Below are positions 17,681 to 26,939 of a stretch of DNA of 64,000 nucleotides, piece by piece. The notes under the pieces were generated by a model. That model was given only the letters and a program-made list of their open reading frames with translations, did not search any database and was not told the origin of the DNA. This DNA is from CAZPBC01 sp964584775 (lineage in GTDB: Bacteria; Chlamydiota; Chlamydiia; Chlamydiales; SLFE01): assembly GCA_964584775.1 (NCBI GenBank), contig CAZPBC010000006.1, forward strand, positions 8,422 to 72,421, read 5' to 3'. Each line of letters begins with the position of its first letter. The stretch's first letter is position 1. The position numbers and the translations under genes are program-made.

Positions 17681-18139
17681 TCAATCTCTTTTTGGAAGTG
17701 ACGCTGCAAGATTTAGAGCGTCTGCCGCTGCATCTGGAAAATTGTACTTAGCTTTCTTGGCATACGAGAGAATAGCCTCTCGAAGATCGCGTTCTACCTC
17801 GGGATCGTGCTTCGAAGCGTGGCGCGCAAGCTGCGCAAGGATGAAAACATGCGCCCAGATATCCTCCTCTACGTCCTTGATCTTTTGAATTTCTTGGATA
17901 ATCTGGTTTGCAGCACCGCTTAGGGGGGTAGCCAGCGACCGCTCGACCTGCAGGCAAAATTTAAGAATCGCTTCATCGGTGGTCTCCGGAGCTGCTGCGC
18001 AAACAGCTTTGACAAAGGGATCGAGACAATCCAAGCTCTTTCGATCCGCTTTCTTCAATTCGTCAATGACGAACATGAAGGGGGTTTGGCTCGGAGCTGG
18101 TGTACCTGAAGAAGAAGCTGTTGCAATGGTGGATATCAT
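17681..18139 (-). CDS. hypothetical helical protein (152 aa)
   Basis: The product is soluble, alpha-helical and mildly acidic, with a Ser/Thr/Pro-rich first 20 residues that would suit a type III secretion signal, though this is only a guess. It has four Cys but no recognisable motif. ATG 18139 is preferred over a TTG two codons earlier; no clear Shine-Dalgarno is seen. It is divergent from the MOMP-like gene across about 70 AT-rich bases. Family unknown. Confidence 0.6.
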   Translation of the reverse strand: MISTIATASSSGTPAPSQTPFMFVIDELKKADRKSLDCLDPFVKAVCAAAPETTDEAILKFCLQVERSLATPLSGAANQIIQEIQKIKDVEEDIWAHVFILAQLARHASKHDPEVERDLREAILSYAKKAKYNFPDAAADALNLAASLPKRD

Positions 18140-18211
18140 GTTCAAGAGTATAGCAAATTTAAATTAAGATTGTGTAAAGTGGGCATCAAAAAAAATTTAT
18201 AGGATGTGGCT

Positions 18212-20092
18212 ATGAACTATATTTTTGTTGTCATAGTAGGGTGTTTCTCTCTTACTTATCTGGATGCAGGTGAAGTTTATGGGGGGATCAGTTGGCTCTA
18301 TCTTCAGCCGATGGTGAGTGACAGTGACTTCCAATATGGTACCCATCTGACCCTGACCGATGCCCCTGCGAATTTGAACGCTCATGTTCTGGATTTAACA
18401 CCTAGTTACCAAAGCGGTGTCCGAGCCAATCTGGGGTACCAGTTTCCATGCACCTTCAGAAATCTTAACCTCACTTACTTTTATTTTGGCTCTTCTGATC
18501 AAAACTTCTTAGGTGACCTTCCCATCAACCAATTTACTCAAAACTTCCTTGGAGGGAATTTTACCACCGCTTTTGCTTCTGAGTGTCAACGCCTTCATAT
18601 GCTAGACTTGACGGTGGGGGAAGAATACGGTTCAGGTTCATGCATTGAGTGGTCTCCTTTTGGTGGCGTCCGCCTACTTCATTTCAGAAGAGATTTAGAC
18701 GTTCAGTTTACGGACCTTAGACTCAATCCTTTTCCTTCAAGTTTAATGGGAGAACTCGAGAGCCGCTTTTGGGGTTTGGGACCCTACGCAGGAACCGGTT
18801 TCCGTGTTCCCCTAGGTTGCAATTTCAGCTTGACAGGGCAATTAGGTGTAGGAGTGCTTTTTGGTCACATTGACTCAAAAATCGATTCAGTTTCTGAAAG
18901 ACAGATCACTCAAAGTTTTCGTGCGAGCGATTGTTTCAAGCGTGTCGCACCCGTCATCAATTCAAATCTTGCTGTAGCCTATACCCGTCCTGTTTGTGAC
19001 TCTCTTTTGGAAGTTTCTCTTGGATGGGAGACAGACTACTTTTTTAACGTTGTGAACCGTGTTGAGCCTTTTGAAGGATATGTGAACAACCCTCAAACAT
19101 TTCCCGTTTCTCAGTCGAGCAGTGTGGGCTTAGGAGGGCCGCTTCTCACTGTTTCTCTTTTGCCAGGGTGTGGATCTCCTCGTTCCGTTTGTCCTTGCAA
19201 TGAGATCTGTTGTGAAAGTGGGGGTTTTTATGGTCGTGTTCAGGACTCTTGGGTGCAACCCTGTCCGAATGAAGGAGATCTTGACTATGCAGTTCTCAAT
19301 ACAGGCGGCCAACCTGATCAAACCATTTCAGTGGACCCTTCACACACTTGGTGGGGGACCTACCAACTGGGCTATCTTGCTTGCAATGGAGTGGATTTCC
19401 GCGCTGGATACTCTCATCTCAACTCGAGTGATGCCTCCTCGATCGTTGCAGGTCAAAATCAGAGTCTCAGCACGATCAGTGCTAGTGGAAACACCTCCGT
19501 TGTATACAGTAGCGCTCGATCAATGGTGGACTACAACTTAAACCAGATCGACTTGTCGGCAGGTAGAGAGCTTTGTTATCTCACTCCCTATATGGGACTG
19601 CGATGGATGAGATTAGAGCGCACCCAGCATAAAAACTACGAGGGGGGTGTTCCCGACACCAATTTTGAAACGATCACAAACAAACTGATCAGTACTTACT
19701 GGGGCGTAGGTCCTCTTTTTGGCGTTGAGCCCCACTATTGCATCTGGAGAAATTGGAGCCTTGTTGGAAATGTAGACTTAGCTTTGTTAGTTGGGAAGAT
19801 TAGAGCATCTGTCGACCAACAAAATCAAGGAACGGTTGACTCTTCTTCAAACACACTTCGAGCCGATCCGAGACAGGTCCTAGTTCCTGTAGTAGATGTA
19901 AAAGCGGGAGCGCGTTATACCTTTTGTTTATGCGGTGATGTCTTGCTAGATCTAGAAATTGGGTATCTTTTTACAGACTACTTCCGCGCGATTGATCTTG
20001 TTTTTCCAAACTTCTTAACAGGACTCAATCAAACCAATAGCGATTTAAAATTCCACGGGCCTTACGTAGCTCTAAAAGTGAGTCAATTCTAA
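18212..20092 (+). CDS. outer membrane protein made of two tandem MOMP-like (Lpg1974-family) barrels
   Basis: The 626-residue product has a signal peptide and two homologous halves. Both halves contain a GxY/GGIS or GGFYGRV opening strand, a YQLGYLA/ANLGYQF strand, a PYMGLRWMRLERT/PFGGVRLLHFRRD strand and a WGVGPLFGVEP/WGLGPYAGTGF strand. Both also have an aspartate-aromatic segment near the end (ETDYFFN, FTDYFRA). The halves are joined by a Cys-rich linker near residues 315-335 (PGCGSPRSVCPCNEICC). The pattern resembles the Legionella-type major outer membrane proteins that are expanded in Simkania-like chlamydiae. It ends in Phe, as expected for a barrel. It is likely a porin or adhesin, with Cys available for disulfide cross-linking. 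ATG 18212 is used, with AGGA upstream. Confidence 0.8.
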   Translation: MNYIFVVIVGCFSLTYLDAGEVYGGISWLYLQPMVSDSDFQYGTHLTLTDAPANLNAHVLDLTPSYQSGVRANLGYQFPCTFRNLNLTYFYFGSSDQNFLGDLPINQFTQNFLGGNFTTAFASECQRLHMLDLTVGEEYGSGSCIEWSPFGGVRLLHFRRDLDVQFTDLRLNPFPSSLMGELESRFWGLGPYAGTGFRVPLGCNFSLTGQLGVGVLFGHIDSKIDSVSERQITQSFRASDCFKRVAPVINSNLAVAYTRPVCDSLLEVSLGWETDYFFNVVNRVEPFEGYVNNPQTFPVSQSSSVGLGGPLLTVSLLPGCGSPRSVCPCNEICCESGGFYGRVQDSWVQPCPNEGDLDYAVLNTGGQPDQTISVDPSHTWWGTYQLGYLACNGVDFRAGYSHLNSSDASSIVAGQNQSLSTISASGNTSVVYSSARSMVDYNLNQIDLSAGRELCYLTPYMGLRWMRLERTQHKNYEGGVPDTNFETITNKLISTYWGVGPLFGVEPHYCIWRNWSLVGNVDLALLVGKIRASVDQQNQGTVDSSSNTLRADPRQVLVPVVDVKAGARYTFCLCGDVLLDLEIGYLFTDYFRAIDLVFPNFLTGLNQTNSDLKFHGPYVALKVSQF

Positions 20093-20159
20093 TCAGATAG
20101 AGTGAGTACGTGCTTAATAGTTTAGATTAAAATCGGAGGGATACCTACCGGACTTTCTC

Positions 20160-22658
20160 TTAAGCGACGAGTTGCTGATCAGGCCTTTCTTCGACGAAGA
20201 TGCCGTGAGAGGCTTTGGGGTTGATTCCATCATTATAGGTTTGTGCGTGCGTGCGGAGACGTTCTTGAACGCGGGGGTTGTTGAGGCGGGCTAGAGCGGT
20301 CATGAGACGGTCCCGCCGGCTATGAATGATGGGTTGTTTTTTTACTGAAATTGCAGGGAAGTGGGTCATCTTTTGTAGCATCTGTCGGGAGCGGGCATCT
20401 GTTCCATCTCCTTGCATCACCTGTGCTGATTTTAGGAAAAGAGCATTGGTCTTCATGGCACGGTCGATTCCATCCTTACAAGTGATATTGACTTGGTTAG
20501 CATCTGCGCGGTTGGCGAGGTGGGGGACGAGGAGTGCATAGTAGGTTTCTACAAAGTCACGTCGTTCATCCAGTGTGAGGTGTTCCTTGCCTTCATAAAG
20601 CGTTTCATGGACAACACCCATGAGATCCCTTAACTCACGAAGAAAAGCGGGGTCACCCATCCACTGTTCAGGGAAAGAGTTCCCCGTTTCGTGAAGTGGA
20701 CCAATGAGTTGGTTGTAAAAAGCTCTTTGAAAATCTGAGGCGCGCACTTCCCCTTCAGGACCTGGGTTTTTGTAAAACTCGCTATTTTGGGAAAGGACAA
20801 CCGCTTGGAAGTGATCTGGGAACGTCTTTTGAAGGTCCAGGATGGCCTTCGTTCGTCCTGTCTCATCTCCAATTGTTTTGGGGATTCCACTTTGTAAACT
20901 GATGTATAAGTGCCTTTCACCTTTTCTTTTACAATCCATTAAATAGGCTTTGAACTCTGGGGTGATACGTGCAGGGCTTCTAAACCCTTCGATGGTGGGT
21001 GTTCCCATACGCAGAAAGCGTCTGGTGACCGGTTGCCCGCTCCGATCCAGCATCGCGACATCTGCAAGCACATACGGAACATTCGATTGCATATTGGGAT
21101 CAAAACCTACATTGAAAGTTCCGCGCGCTTTTCCCTTTTCGACAGCGATGCGCTCTGCACCAATCAGTTCTTTTGCAGCCTCAATTTGCGCAAAGTCGCT
21201 ATCTGTAATAAATGCCTCATCTTCTCCAGCCACACCTCTCGCTTCCTTACCGGTTTCTTTCCACAGGTCAACGACCGATTCGCTAAAGGTAAACAGTTGG
21301 TTTTCACGGTAGCGTACGCCCGCTGCGCGGATTAAAAAATCCTCCGCAGAACCCTCTTCGATCGGTTTGTGCGGGTCCATGGCTTCTAGGCCAGCTCGAA
21401 GCAGTTTCAGAGAATTGTAGTATTGGGTTCGGGGATCGACTCCTTCCTTTGAGATCTCCGCGATGTAGGCGAGGGCGGACTCATCCACAGGAGTTTTCGT
21501 TGGCTTGCTGTAGAGTCTCGCAGCAGTGTGATCTAAAGAAGCACCTAAAGAAGTTTCGAGATTTCTTTTTTGTTCTTGAAGATGGACGCTGTACTTCTGC
21601 TGCTTCCATACTTGATCTTTTGCGACAAACCACTTCACGAGTTTCGAGCTTCTGGATGGACGTACTTCTAGACTTCCTCTTTCTTTTGCAGAAAAGAGAG
21701 CTCTTTTCTTTGTCAAAATCGCGCTCTGAAGCGAGCGGAAGAGGTCGTTTGTTCGGGAGCGGAACGCTTGACCTCTTTTGCTGAGAATTTGAGATGTCGT
21801 CGCACTGCGATCGAGATTGTTTGCTTGTTTAGATGTGCGACTCAGCTGCGTCGCTAGAGCTTGAACTTCTGTTTGTATGCGGGAAACATCTTCGCCTGCT
21901 CTTTCTAGATCACCGAGGTCCGTTAAACTGTCAAGTGAACTCCTGACACCCTCTAATTTTTCTGACAGTCTTCCTTCTAGCTGAGTGAGTTTTGGATCTA
22001 GTGCGTCTCTATAGGTTTGGATCGCCTCCATCATGGGCGCTGTCTCAAGAGGGTGGGTGCGTTGAACTAACTCAAACTCTGAGAGAAGGCTTTCAAATCG
22101 CGAGAGGTGTGCAAAATCTAACGAAGAGGACTCATTCAATTCTGCTGCAAGCTCACGCAGTTCAGTGCAAGCTACATCGCAGAGTTTCTCTGCCGTCTCT
22201 TTTCGCAATTTTCGGGCGGTGGGGAGCGCTTCAGTTCGAACCGATTCTGATTGGAGACGTATTTGGTCCGCTTCATCGGGCTTCCCTTCTGTGTAGTAGG
22301 TGATGGCTAACTGGTTCATTCCCTGTCTGGCTGCTCCAAGCGTACCGATATCTTTTTGCGTGGTTTTAAGGAGTTGGGAGAGTTCAGCCCTGGAGTAGCC
22401 ATGCAAACTAGCGCGTTTCTCTTCAAAATTGGTTTTTGCTCTAGAGATGTCGACCTTCATGGTTTTGGCGAGGTCTTCTACTTTGGTGTGGTGAGTTAGA
22501 GATCCATAAAGGGCACGCGAAACACCCTGTCCAGCGCTACGGTGAAAAACCTCCATCATCTGCGTTTTTCTAGTTTCACCGAGTTTGTCGCCTGGCTGAA
22601 CGTGGGCATAGGTTCTCAAGTGCTGAGAAACGGTAGGGTCTATATTACTTGGTTCCAT
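20160..22658 (-). CDS. SopB/IpgD-like phosphoinositide phosphatase, putative effector
   Basis: This 832-residue soluble protein has a long helical N-terminal half (about residues 40-340, largely coiled-coil in character). Its C-terminal half carries the CX5R active-site loop CKDGIDR (Cys727, Arg733; bases 20460-20480). This matches the NCKSGKDR loop of the SopB/IpgD/SidP group of inositol-phosphate phosphatases that bacterial pathogens inject into host cells. The preceding QVNIT and following helix fit the same arrangement. No signal peptide or membrane segment is seen. The likely role is to remodel host phosphoinositides around the inclusion, which is inference. The gene has its own AT-rich promoter region shared with divergent aceB. 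Confidence 0.72.
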   Translation of the reverse strand: MEPSNIDPTVSQHLRTYAHVQPGDKLGETRKTQMMEVFHRSAGQGVSRALYGSLTHHTKVEDLAKTMKVDISRAKTNFEEKRASLHGYSRAELSQLLKTTQKDIGTLGAARQGMNQLAITYYTEGKPDEADQIRLQSESVRTEALPTARKLRKETAEKLCDVACTELRELAAELNESSSLDFAHLSRFESLLSEFELVQRTHPLETAPMMEAIQTYRDALDPKLTQLEGRLSEKLEGVRSSLDSLTDLGDLERAGEDVSRIQTEVQALATQLSRTSKQANNLDRSATTSQILSKRGQAFRSRTNDLFRSLQSAILTKKRALFSAKERGSLEVRPSRSSKLVKWFVAKDQVWKQQKYSVHLQEQKRNLETSLGASLDHTAARLYSKPTKTPVDESALAYIAEISKEGVDPRTQYYNSLKLLRAGLEAMDPHKPIEEGSAEDFLIRAAGVRYRENQLFTFSESVVDLWKETGKEARGVAGEDEAFITDSDFAQIEAAKELIGAERIAVEKGKARGTFNVGFDPNMQSNVPYVLADVAMLDRSGQPVTRRFLRMGTPTIEGFRSPARITPEFKAYLMDCKRKGERHLYISLQSGIPKTIGDETGRTKAILDLQKTFPDHFQAVVLSQNSEFYKNPGPEGEVRASDFQRAFYNQLIGPLHETGNSFPEQWMGDPAFLRELRDLMGVVHETLYEGKEHLTLDERRDFVETYYALLVPHLANRADANQVNITCKDGIDRAMKTNALFLKSAQVMQGDGTDARSRQMLQKMTHFPAISVKKQPIIHSRRDRLMTALARLNNPRVQERLRTHAQTYNDGINPKASHGIFVEERPDQQLVA

Positions 22659-22774
22659 ATTACTAAAAACATCACTAACATTACATAATTATTATAAACT
22701 ATTTTTTAATTTATATTAATCCGTTCTAGAAAATTCTATTTGTAAGGCAGAGGACGATGTGCTATTGAAGGGGT

Positions 22775-24316
22775 ATGGAGCCCTTTAGAGAGTTAAACTC
22801 CCAGGAGAAGAGAGTTCTTCACAGAGAGGCGTTAGCGCTTCTGGAGGCCTTGGAAGCACGTTTCGGTGAAACTAGACTTAAACTACTCAAAAAAAGAGAG
22901 TTAAGACAAGAAGCGCTGAACCGGGGGGAGAAGCTAAAATTCCTTCCCCGTTTAGCCGGTATCCGGCGTGATTCTTCTTGGCAAGTTGCTCCTCCTCCTC
23001 CAGATCTAGAGCTTAGGCGTGTAGAGATCACCGGTCCAACAGATCGAAAAATGGTGATCAATGCGCTGAACTCTGGAGCAGATGTCTTCATGGCCGATTT
23101 TGAAGATGCGAATACCCCGACATGGAACAATCTGGTTGAAGGGCAGCTCAATCTCAAGGATGCCGTGGAGGGCAACCTGGAACTGATCACACCCGAAGGA
23201 AAAGAGTACCGTCTCAAGACGCCTCATGCGACATTGGTCGTCCGCCCACGTGGATGGCATCTTGATGAAAAACATCTCACTGTGAAGGGGCAACCCGTCA
23301 CAGGTGCACTATTCGACTTTGCGATTTTTGTGGCGAATTGTGCTGCAACCCTATTGGAGAAGGGTTCGGGTCCCTATCTCTACCTTCCCAAGTTGGAGTC
23401 CGCTGAAGAGGCACATTTATGGAGTGAAGTGTTCCATTTTACAGAGGAATTTTTAGGACTTCCCAAAGGATCTATCCGTTGTACAGTGTTAATTGAAACC
23501 ATTCCAGCCGCTTTTGAGATGGAAGAGATTTTATATGAACTGCGCGATTCGATTACAGGGCTGAATGCAGGGCGCTGGGACTACCTCTTTAGCATCATCA
23601 AGCGATTTCAAGATCAAGAGGGGTGGGTCTTTCCTGACCGGAGCGAGTTGACGATGACAACACCCTTTATGCGCGCTTACGCCACACATTTGGTGCACGC
23701 CTGCCACAAAAGAGGCGCCCATGCGATGGGTGGGATGGCCGCTTTTATTCCCAACCGAAAGGATGCCGAGGTGACGGAGCGGGCTCTGAGAAAGGTGCGG
23801 GAAGATAAGGTGCTGGAGGCGGAAGAGGGATTTGATGGAACATGGGTCGCTCACCCAGATCTTGTTTCTTTGGCGAAGGAAGTCTTTGATGAAAAATTTG
23901 CAGGAAATAGAGACCAGAAAAAAGTGTTTGGACAACCTGCAACAGCAGCAGAACTCCTTTCTTTTCGAGACATTGAAGGTGAGCCGACAGAAGAGGGACT
24001 TAGACACAACCTGTCTGTAGCAATCGAGTACCTCACTCACTGGTTAAAAGGTCGAGGGGCAGTGGCGCTTTACAACTTAATGGAAGACGCCGCTACTGCA
24101 GAGATCAGCCGCTCCCAAGTGTGGCAGTGGATTCAAAGGAAAGCCTTTACAGAAGAGTTTGTCAGAAGCTGTTTTGAGGAAGAGCTCGCGAAGCTCTCTA
24201 AGCGTTACCCGAATGACCAGGAGCTGGATCAGGCAGCAAAATTGGTGGATGAGATCCTCTTTTCGAAAACGTTCTCTGAGTTTATCACGACAAAGGCGTA
24301 CGAGCATGTACAGTAA
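22775..24316 (+). CDS. aceB: malate synthase A
   Basis: The enzyme condenses glyoxylate with acetyl-CoA to give malate, the second step of the glyoxylate shunt. The 513 residues show the family signatures VFMADFEDANTPTW, VVRPRGWHLDEKH (catalytic Arg), VLIETIPAAFEMEEILYEL, GLNAGRWDYLFS and the catalytic Asp in LMEDAATAEISR. GLNCGRWDY is more usual, so the Cys is Ala here. ATG 22775 has GAAGGGG upstream. The end overlaps the isocitrate lyase start by 11 bases, so the two are translated together. Confidence 0.96.
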   Translation: MEPFRELNSQEKRVLHREALALLEALEARFGETRLKLLKKRELRQEALNRGEKLKFLPRLAGIRRDSSWQVAPPPPDLELRRVEITGPTDRKMVINALNSGADVFMADFEDANTPTWNNLVEGQLNLKDAVEGNLELITPEGKEYRLKTPHATLVVRPRGWHLDEKHLTVKGQPVTGALFDFAIFVANCAATLLEKGSGPYLYLPKLESAEEAHLWSEVFHFTEEFLGLPKGSIRCTVLIETIPAAFEMEEILYELRDSITGLNAGRWDYLFSIIKRFQDQEGWVFPDRSELTMTTPFMRAYATHLVHACHKRGAHAMGGMAAFIPNRKDAEVTERALRKVREDKVLEAEEGFDGTWVAHPDLVSLAKEVFDEKFAGNRDQKKVFGQPATAAELLSFRDIEGEPTEEGLRHNLSVAIEYLTHWLKGRGAVALYNLMEDAATAEISRSQVWQWIQRKAFTEEFVRSCFEEELAKLSKRYPNDQELDQAAKLVDEILFSKTFSEFITTKAYEHVQ

Positions 24317-25583
24317 AAAGGATGTCCAAAAGCTCGAAGAAGAGTGGAAAAACCATCCTCGCTGGATGGGGGTGGAGCGCCCATACAGTGCTGAAGAGGT
24401 GATCCGTCTTCGTGGTTCGGTTCCAATCGATTACCCTCTGGCTCGTATTGGGGCGGAGAAGTTTTGGAAGCAGTTAGAGAGTGAGACGTTGATCCGTTCT
24501 CTTGGTGCAATGACGGGTGGTCAAGCCGTTCAGCAGGTCCAAGCCGGTTTAAAAGCGATCTATGTCAGTGGCTGGCAGGTTGCGGCTGATATGAACGATG
24601 CTTTTCATACCTATCCTGATCAAAGTCTTTATCCCTACCCGAGTGTTCCTCACCTTGTACAGCGGATCAACAATGCCCTGCGCCGTGCAGATCAGATTGA
24701 ACACCTGGAAAATGAGCAGGCAACCGACTGGCTGGTGCCGATCATTGCCGATGCAGAGGCAGGTTTTGGTGGTCCTTTGAATACGTTTGAGCTGTGCAAA
24801 CAGATGATCGAGGCAGGAGCCGCAGCCTTCCACTTAGAGGACCAGCTTTCGTCTTTGAAGAAGTGTGGACACATGGGCGGAAAAGTGCTGGAGCCGGCTC
24901 ATATCTTTTTAGAAAAATTGATCGCTGCCCGTTTTGCCTGTGATGTGATGGGAATTCCAACTTTGATTGTCGCTCGGACCGATGCTCAAACAGCTTCTCT
25001 CATCCGTTCAGACTATCACACGATCGATCACCCCCACCTGACCGGGGAGCGCTCTCCTGAAGGATACTATTATCTCAAAGGGGGAGTGCAGTACGCCGTA
25101 GACCGCGCCATCCAGTATGCTCCTTACGCTGACCTGCTTTGGTGCGAGACTCCGACTCCTAACCTGGACGAAGCGCGCGAGTTTGCTGAAGGAGTCCATG
25201 CGAAATTTCCGGGTAAGTGGCTGGCTTACAACTGCTCTCCGTCGTTTAACTGGCGTGCTCAGCTGGATGAGAAGGAGATCAGCCATTTCCAAGAGGAGCT
25301 GGCAAAAATGGGGTACAAATACCAGTTTGTCACGCTAGCCGGTTTCCACACACTAAATGCAAGCATGTTTGAACTTGCTAAAGAGTACAGCCGAGAAGGG
25401 ATGCTTGCCTATAGCCGATTTCAGGACCACGAACTGGAGATGGCAAAAAAAGAGGGTTTCACCGCAGTGAAACACCAACGTTTTGTTGGAGCAGGGTACT
25501 ATGATGCGCTCCAGCAGATCTTCACGGGTGGGAATAGCTCCACCACGGCTCTTGAGGGTTCTACCGAAGAAGAACAATTTTAG
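24306..25583 (+). CDS. aceA: isocitrate lyase
   Basis: The enzyme cleaves isocitrate to succinate and glyoxylate, the first step of the glyoxylate shunt. The 425-residue protein contains the signature SSLKKCGHMGG with catalytic Cys187, ADAEAGFGG for Mg2+ binding and VARTDA. The ATG at 24306 lies inside the end of aceB and matches the family N-terminus; the open frame continues upstream to 24159 but that part is antisense-like and lacks homology. With aceB and acnA it allows growth on C2 units from fatty acids, a trait missing from Chlamydia itself. The end overlaps the convergent barrel gene by four bases. Confidence 0.97.
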   Translation: MYSKKDVQKLEEEWKNHPRWMGVERPYSAEEVIRLRGSVPIDYPLARIGAEKFWKQLESETLIRSLGAMTGGQAVQQVQAGLKAIYVSGWQVAADMNDAFHTYPDQSLYPYPSVPHLVQRINNALRRADQIEHLENEQATDWLVPIIADAEAGFGGPLNTFELCKQMIEAGAAAFHLEDQLSSLKKCGHMGGKVLEPAHIFLEKLIAARFACDVMGIPTLIVARTDAQTASLIRSDYHTIDHPHLTGERSPEGYYYLKGGVQYAVDRAIQYAPYADLLWCETPTPNLDEAREFAEGVHAKFPGKWLAYNCSPSFNWRAQLDEKEISHFQEELAKMGYKYQFVTLAGFHTLNASMFELAKEYSREGMLAYSRFQDHELEMAKKEGFTAVKHQRFVGAGYYDALQQIFTGGNSSTTALEGSTEEEQF

Positions 25584-26200
25584 AAAAGTGTCTTGAGTCC
25601 AAGAACGACCGAATGGCCTTCATTCGTGATACGTGTTGCGTGAAAGTATCGGTATTCGATATCGATCTCAGCAAAGTCGCGGATGCGGCGTCCAAAACCA
25701 GCAATTAATTGAAAGGCAGGAGAGCACTCGTTGAGGGCAGCGATTCTGAGGTCTTTAGTCACGTCCGAGCGTACCTCCGAGTGGGAGCTGAAGTACCCAT
25801 ATCCGATACCCGCGTAGGGGTGAAAACAGTCAAACCAGCAGAGGAGATCGACATAGCCGTTGACCATGAGGGCAAGGGTCTCTTTCTTTCCATTGACTTT
25901 CTCATCGAGCAAATCTAAATGGCTGTAGTTGTTGCTGCGGTACGAGGCCTCACCTTCAAGGCGGAGCACGTTCCAGTAGAAACCCGCCACCGCTCCTGTC
26001 ACAAATCCCACTGTTTCTGAAGCAGAAAGATCGAGCTCTTTGAACTGAAAGTCTTGGATGTTGACTCCTGCGAAAATTCCTGCGTAGAAATTCTCTGGGC
26101 TGGGACCACAAACCTGAGCCTGACAGTCGCCAAAGAGGGGAGCAGTGCTTGAGAACAAAAGTAGAAGGGGGAGGATTAACTTCTTCATGTGACCGATCAT
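25580..26200 (-). CDS. small outer membrane beta-barrel protein (OmpA/Ail-like size)
   Basis: A 206-residue protein with a signal peptide (MKKLILPLLLLFSS, cleavage near FGDC) and alternating strands typical of an eight-stranded barrel: FYAGIFAGVNI, FVTGAVAGFYW, LRLEGEASYR, FHPYAGIGYGYF, FQLIAGFGRRI, IDIEYRYFHA. The C-terminal residue is Phe. It probably sits in the outer membrane as a surface protein of unknown role. The start may be 26200 (AAGG upstream) or the MKK Met at 26188. Confidence 0.72.
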   Translation of the reverse strand: MIGHMKKLILPLLLLFSSTAPLFGDCQAQVCGPSPENFYAGIFAGVNIQDFQFKELDLSASETVGFVTGAVAGFYWNVLRLEGEASYRSNNYSHLDLLDEKVNGKKETLALMVNGYVDLLCWFDCFHPYAGIGYGYFSSHSEVRSDVTKDLRIAALNECSPAFQLIAGFGRRIRDFAEIDIEYRYFHATRITNEGHSVVLGLKTLF

Positions 26201-26291
26201 TTTGCCTTAAGAATTGAAAAAATGCAAGGTTCTTGACTATAGAAATCATTCTAAAGTATCCTCCTCCTTACATCATCATTAGGAGTTTCAC

Positions 26292-26936
26292 ATGTTCCAA
26301 CAAATTCTCTCACTAGCCCTACTCTTGATCCTTCCATTTCAAATTTCTGCCGATACCTGGACCCGGAAGCCGGCTCCCACTCAATGGGTGAAAAAGGAGG
26401 TTGAAGAGGTAGCGGACTATGATGAAGCGCCTGAGTATGCTTTTGAAGAGGCTCCCGCTCCACCTGCTTACCAATATGAAGAAGGAGAGGAGTGTTGCGA
26501 AGAAGAATGCTGTTATGTGTATCCTTCTGTCCGACGGTCTCGCTATGCGACCCTTTGGAGTTATGCGGCTCCCGTTGCCGTTGCTGCAGTCGCAGCTGGT
26601 GGAGGTGTGGCGCTTGCGACTTCAAACTCTTCTGGAAGCCGTGTCGACTCCACCCGCAACTTACGCTTCGAGGGAGTCAATGAGAGCCTCGGTGTGTTTA
26701 CTTTGACGGTGGAGCTCCCCAACGCTCAGTTTTACAATCTAGCTCTACCGAGTATGGGCAGCTCTTTAGGTCCTGCGATTCCTGATCCTGTGACTGGCAC
26801 CTATGACTTCGAAGTGCCTGGAACCTTTACCACACCGCCCACAGTGACCGTCAACGTTCTCATTGACGATGTGGTGGTCGATACGATCAATTTAGCTGGT
26901 AACCCTCCCCAGGGTAGCTACAACTTGACTCCTTAA
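26292..26936 (+). CDS. secreted protein with acidic Cys-rich segment and a hydrophobic Ala/Val helix
   Basis: The 214-residue product has a signal peptide (MFQQILSLALLLILPF) and an acidic region. A Cys cluster EECCEEECC lies near residue 74, a hydrophobic segment APVAVAAVAAGGGVALAT near residue 97, and a Thr/Pro/Val-rich beta-like C-terminus follows. It might be anchored by the hydrophobic segment, with the C-terminal domain exposed and the Cys cluster disulfide-bonded. TTAGGAG lies seven bases before the ATG. It is followed after three bases by the nuclease gene. Family not recognised. Confidence 0.65.
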   Translation: MFQQILSLALLLILPFQISADTWTRKPAPTQWVKKEVEEVADYDEAPEYAFEEAPAPPAYQYEEGEECCEEECCYVYPSVRRSRYATLWSYAAPVAVAAVAAGGGVALATSNSSGSRVDSTRNLRFEGVNESLGVFTLTVELPNAQFYNLALPSMGSSLGPAIPDPVTGTYDFEVPGTFTTPPTVTVNVLIDDVVVDTINLAGNPPQGSYNLTP

Positions 26937-26939
26937 ACT

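Noticed and set aside
24159..24305. N-terminal extension of isocitrate lyase
   Set aside because: The 49 extra residues are basic, overlap aceB in another frame and lie before the family N-terminus; the ATG at 24306 is right.
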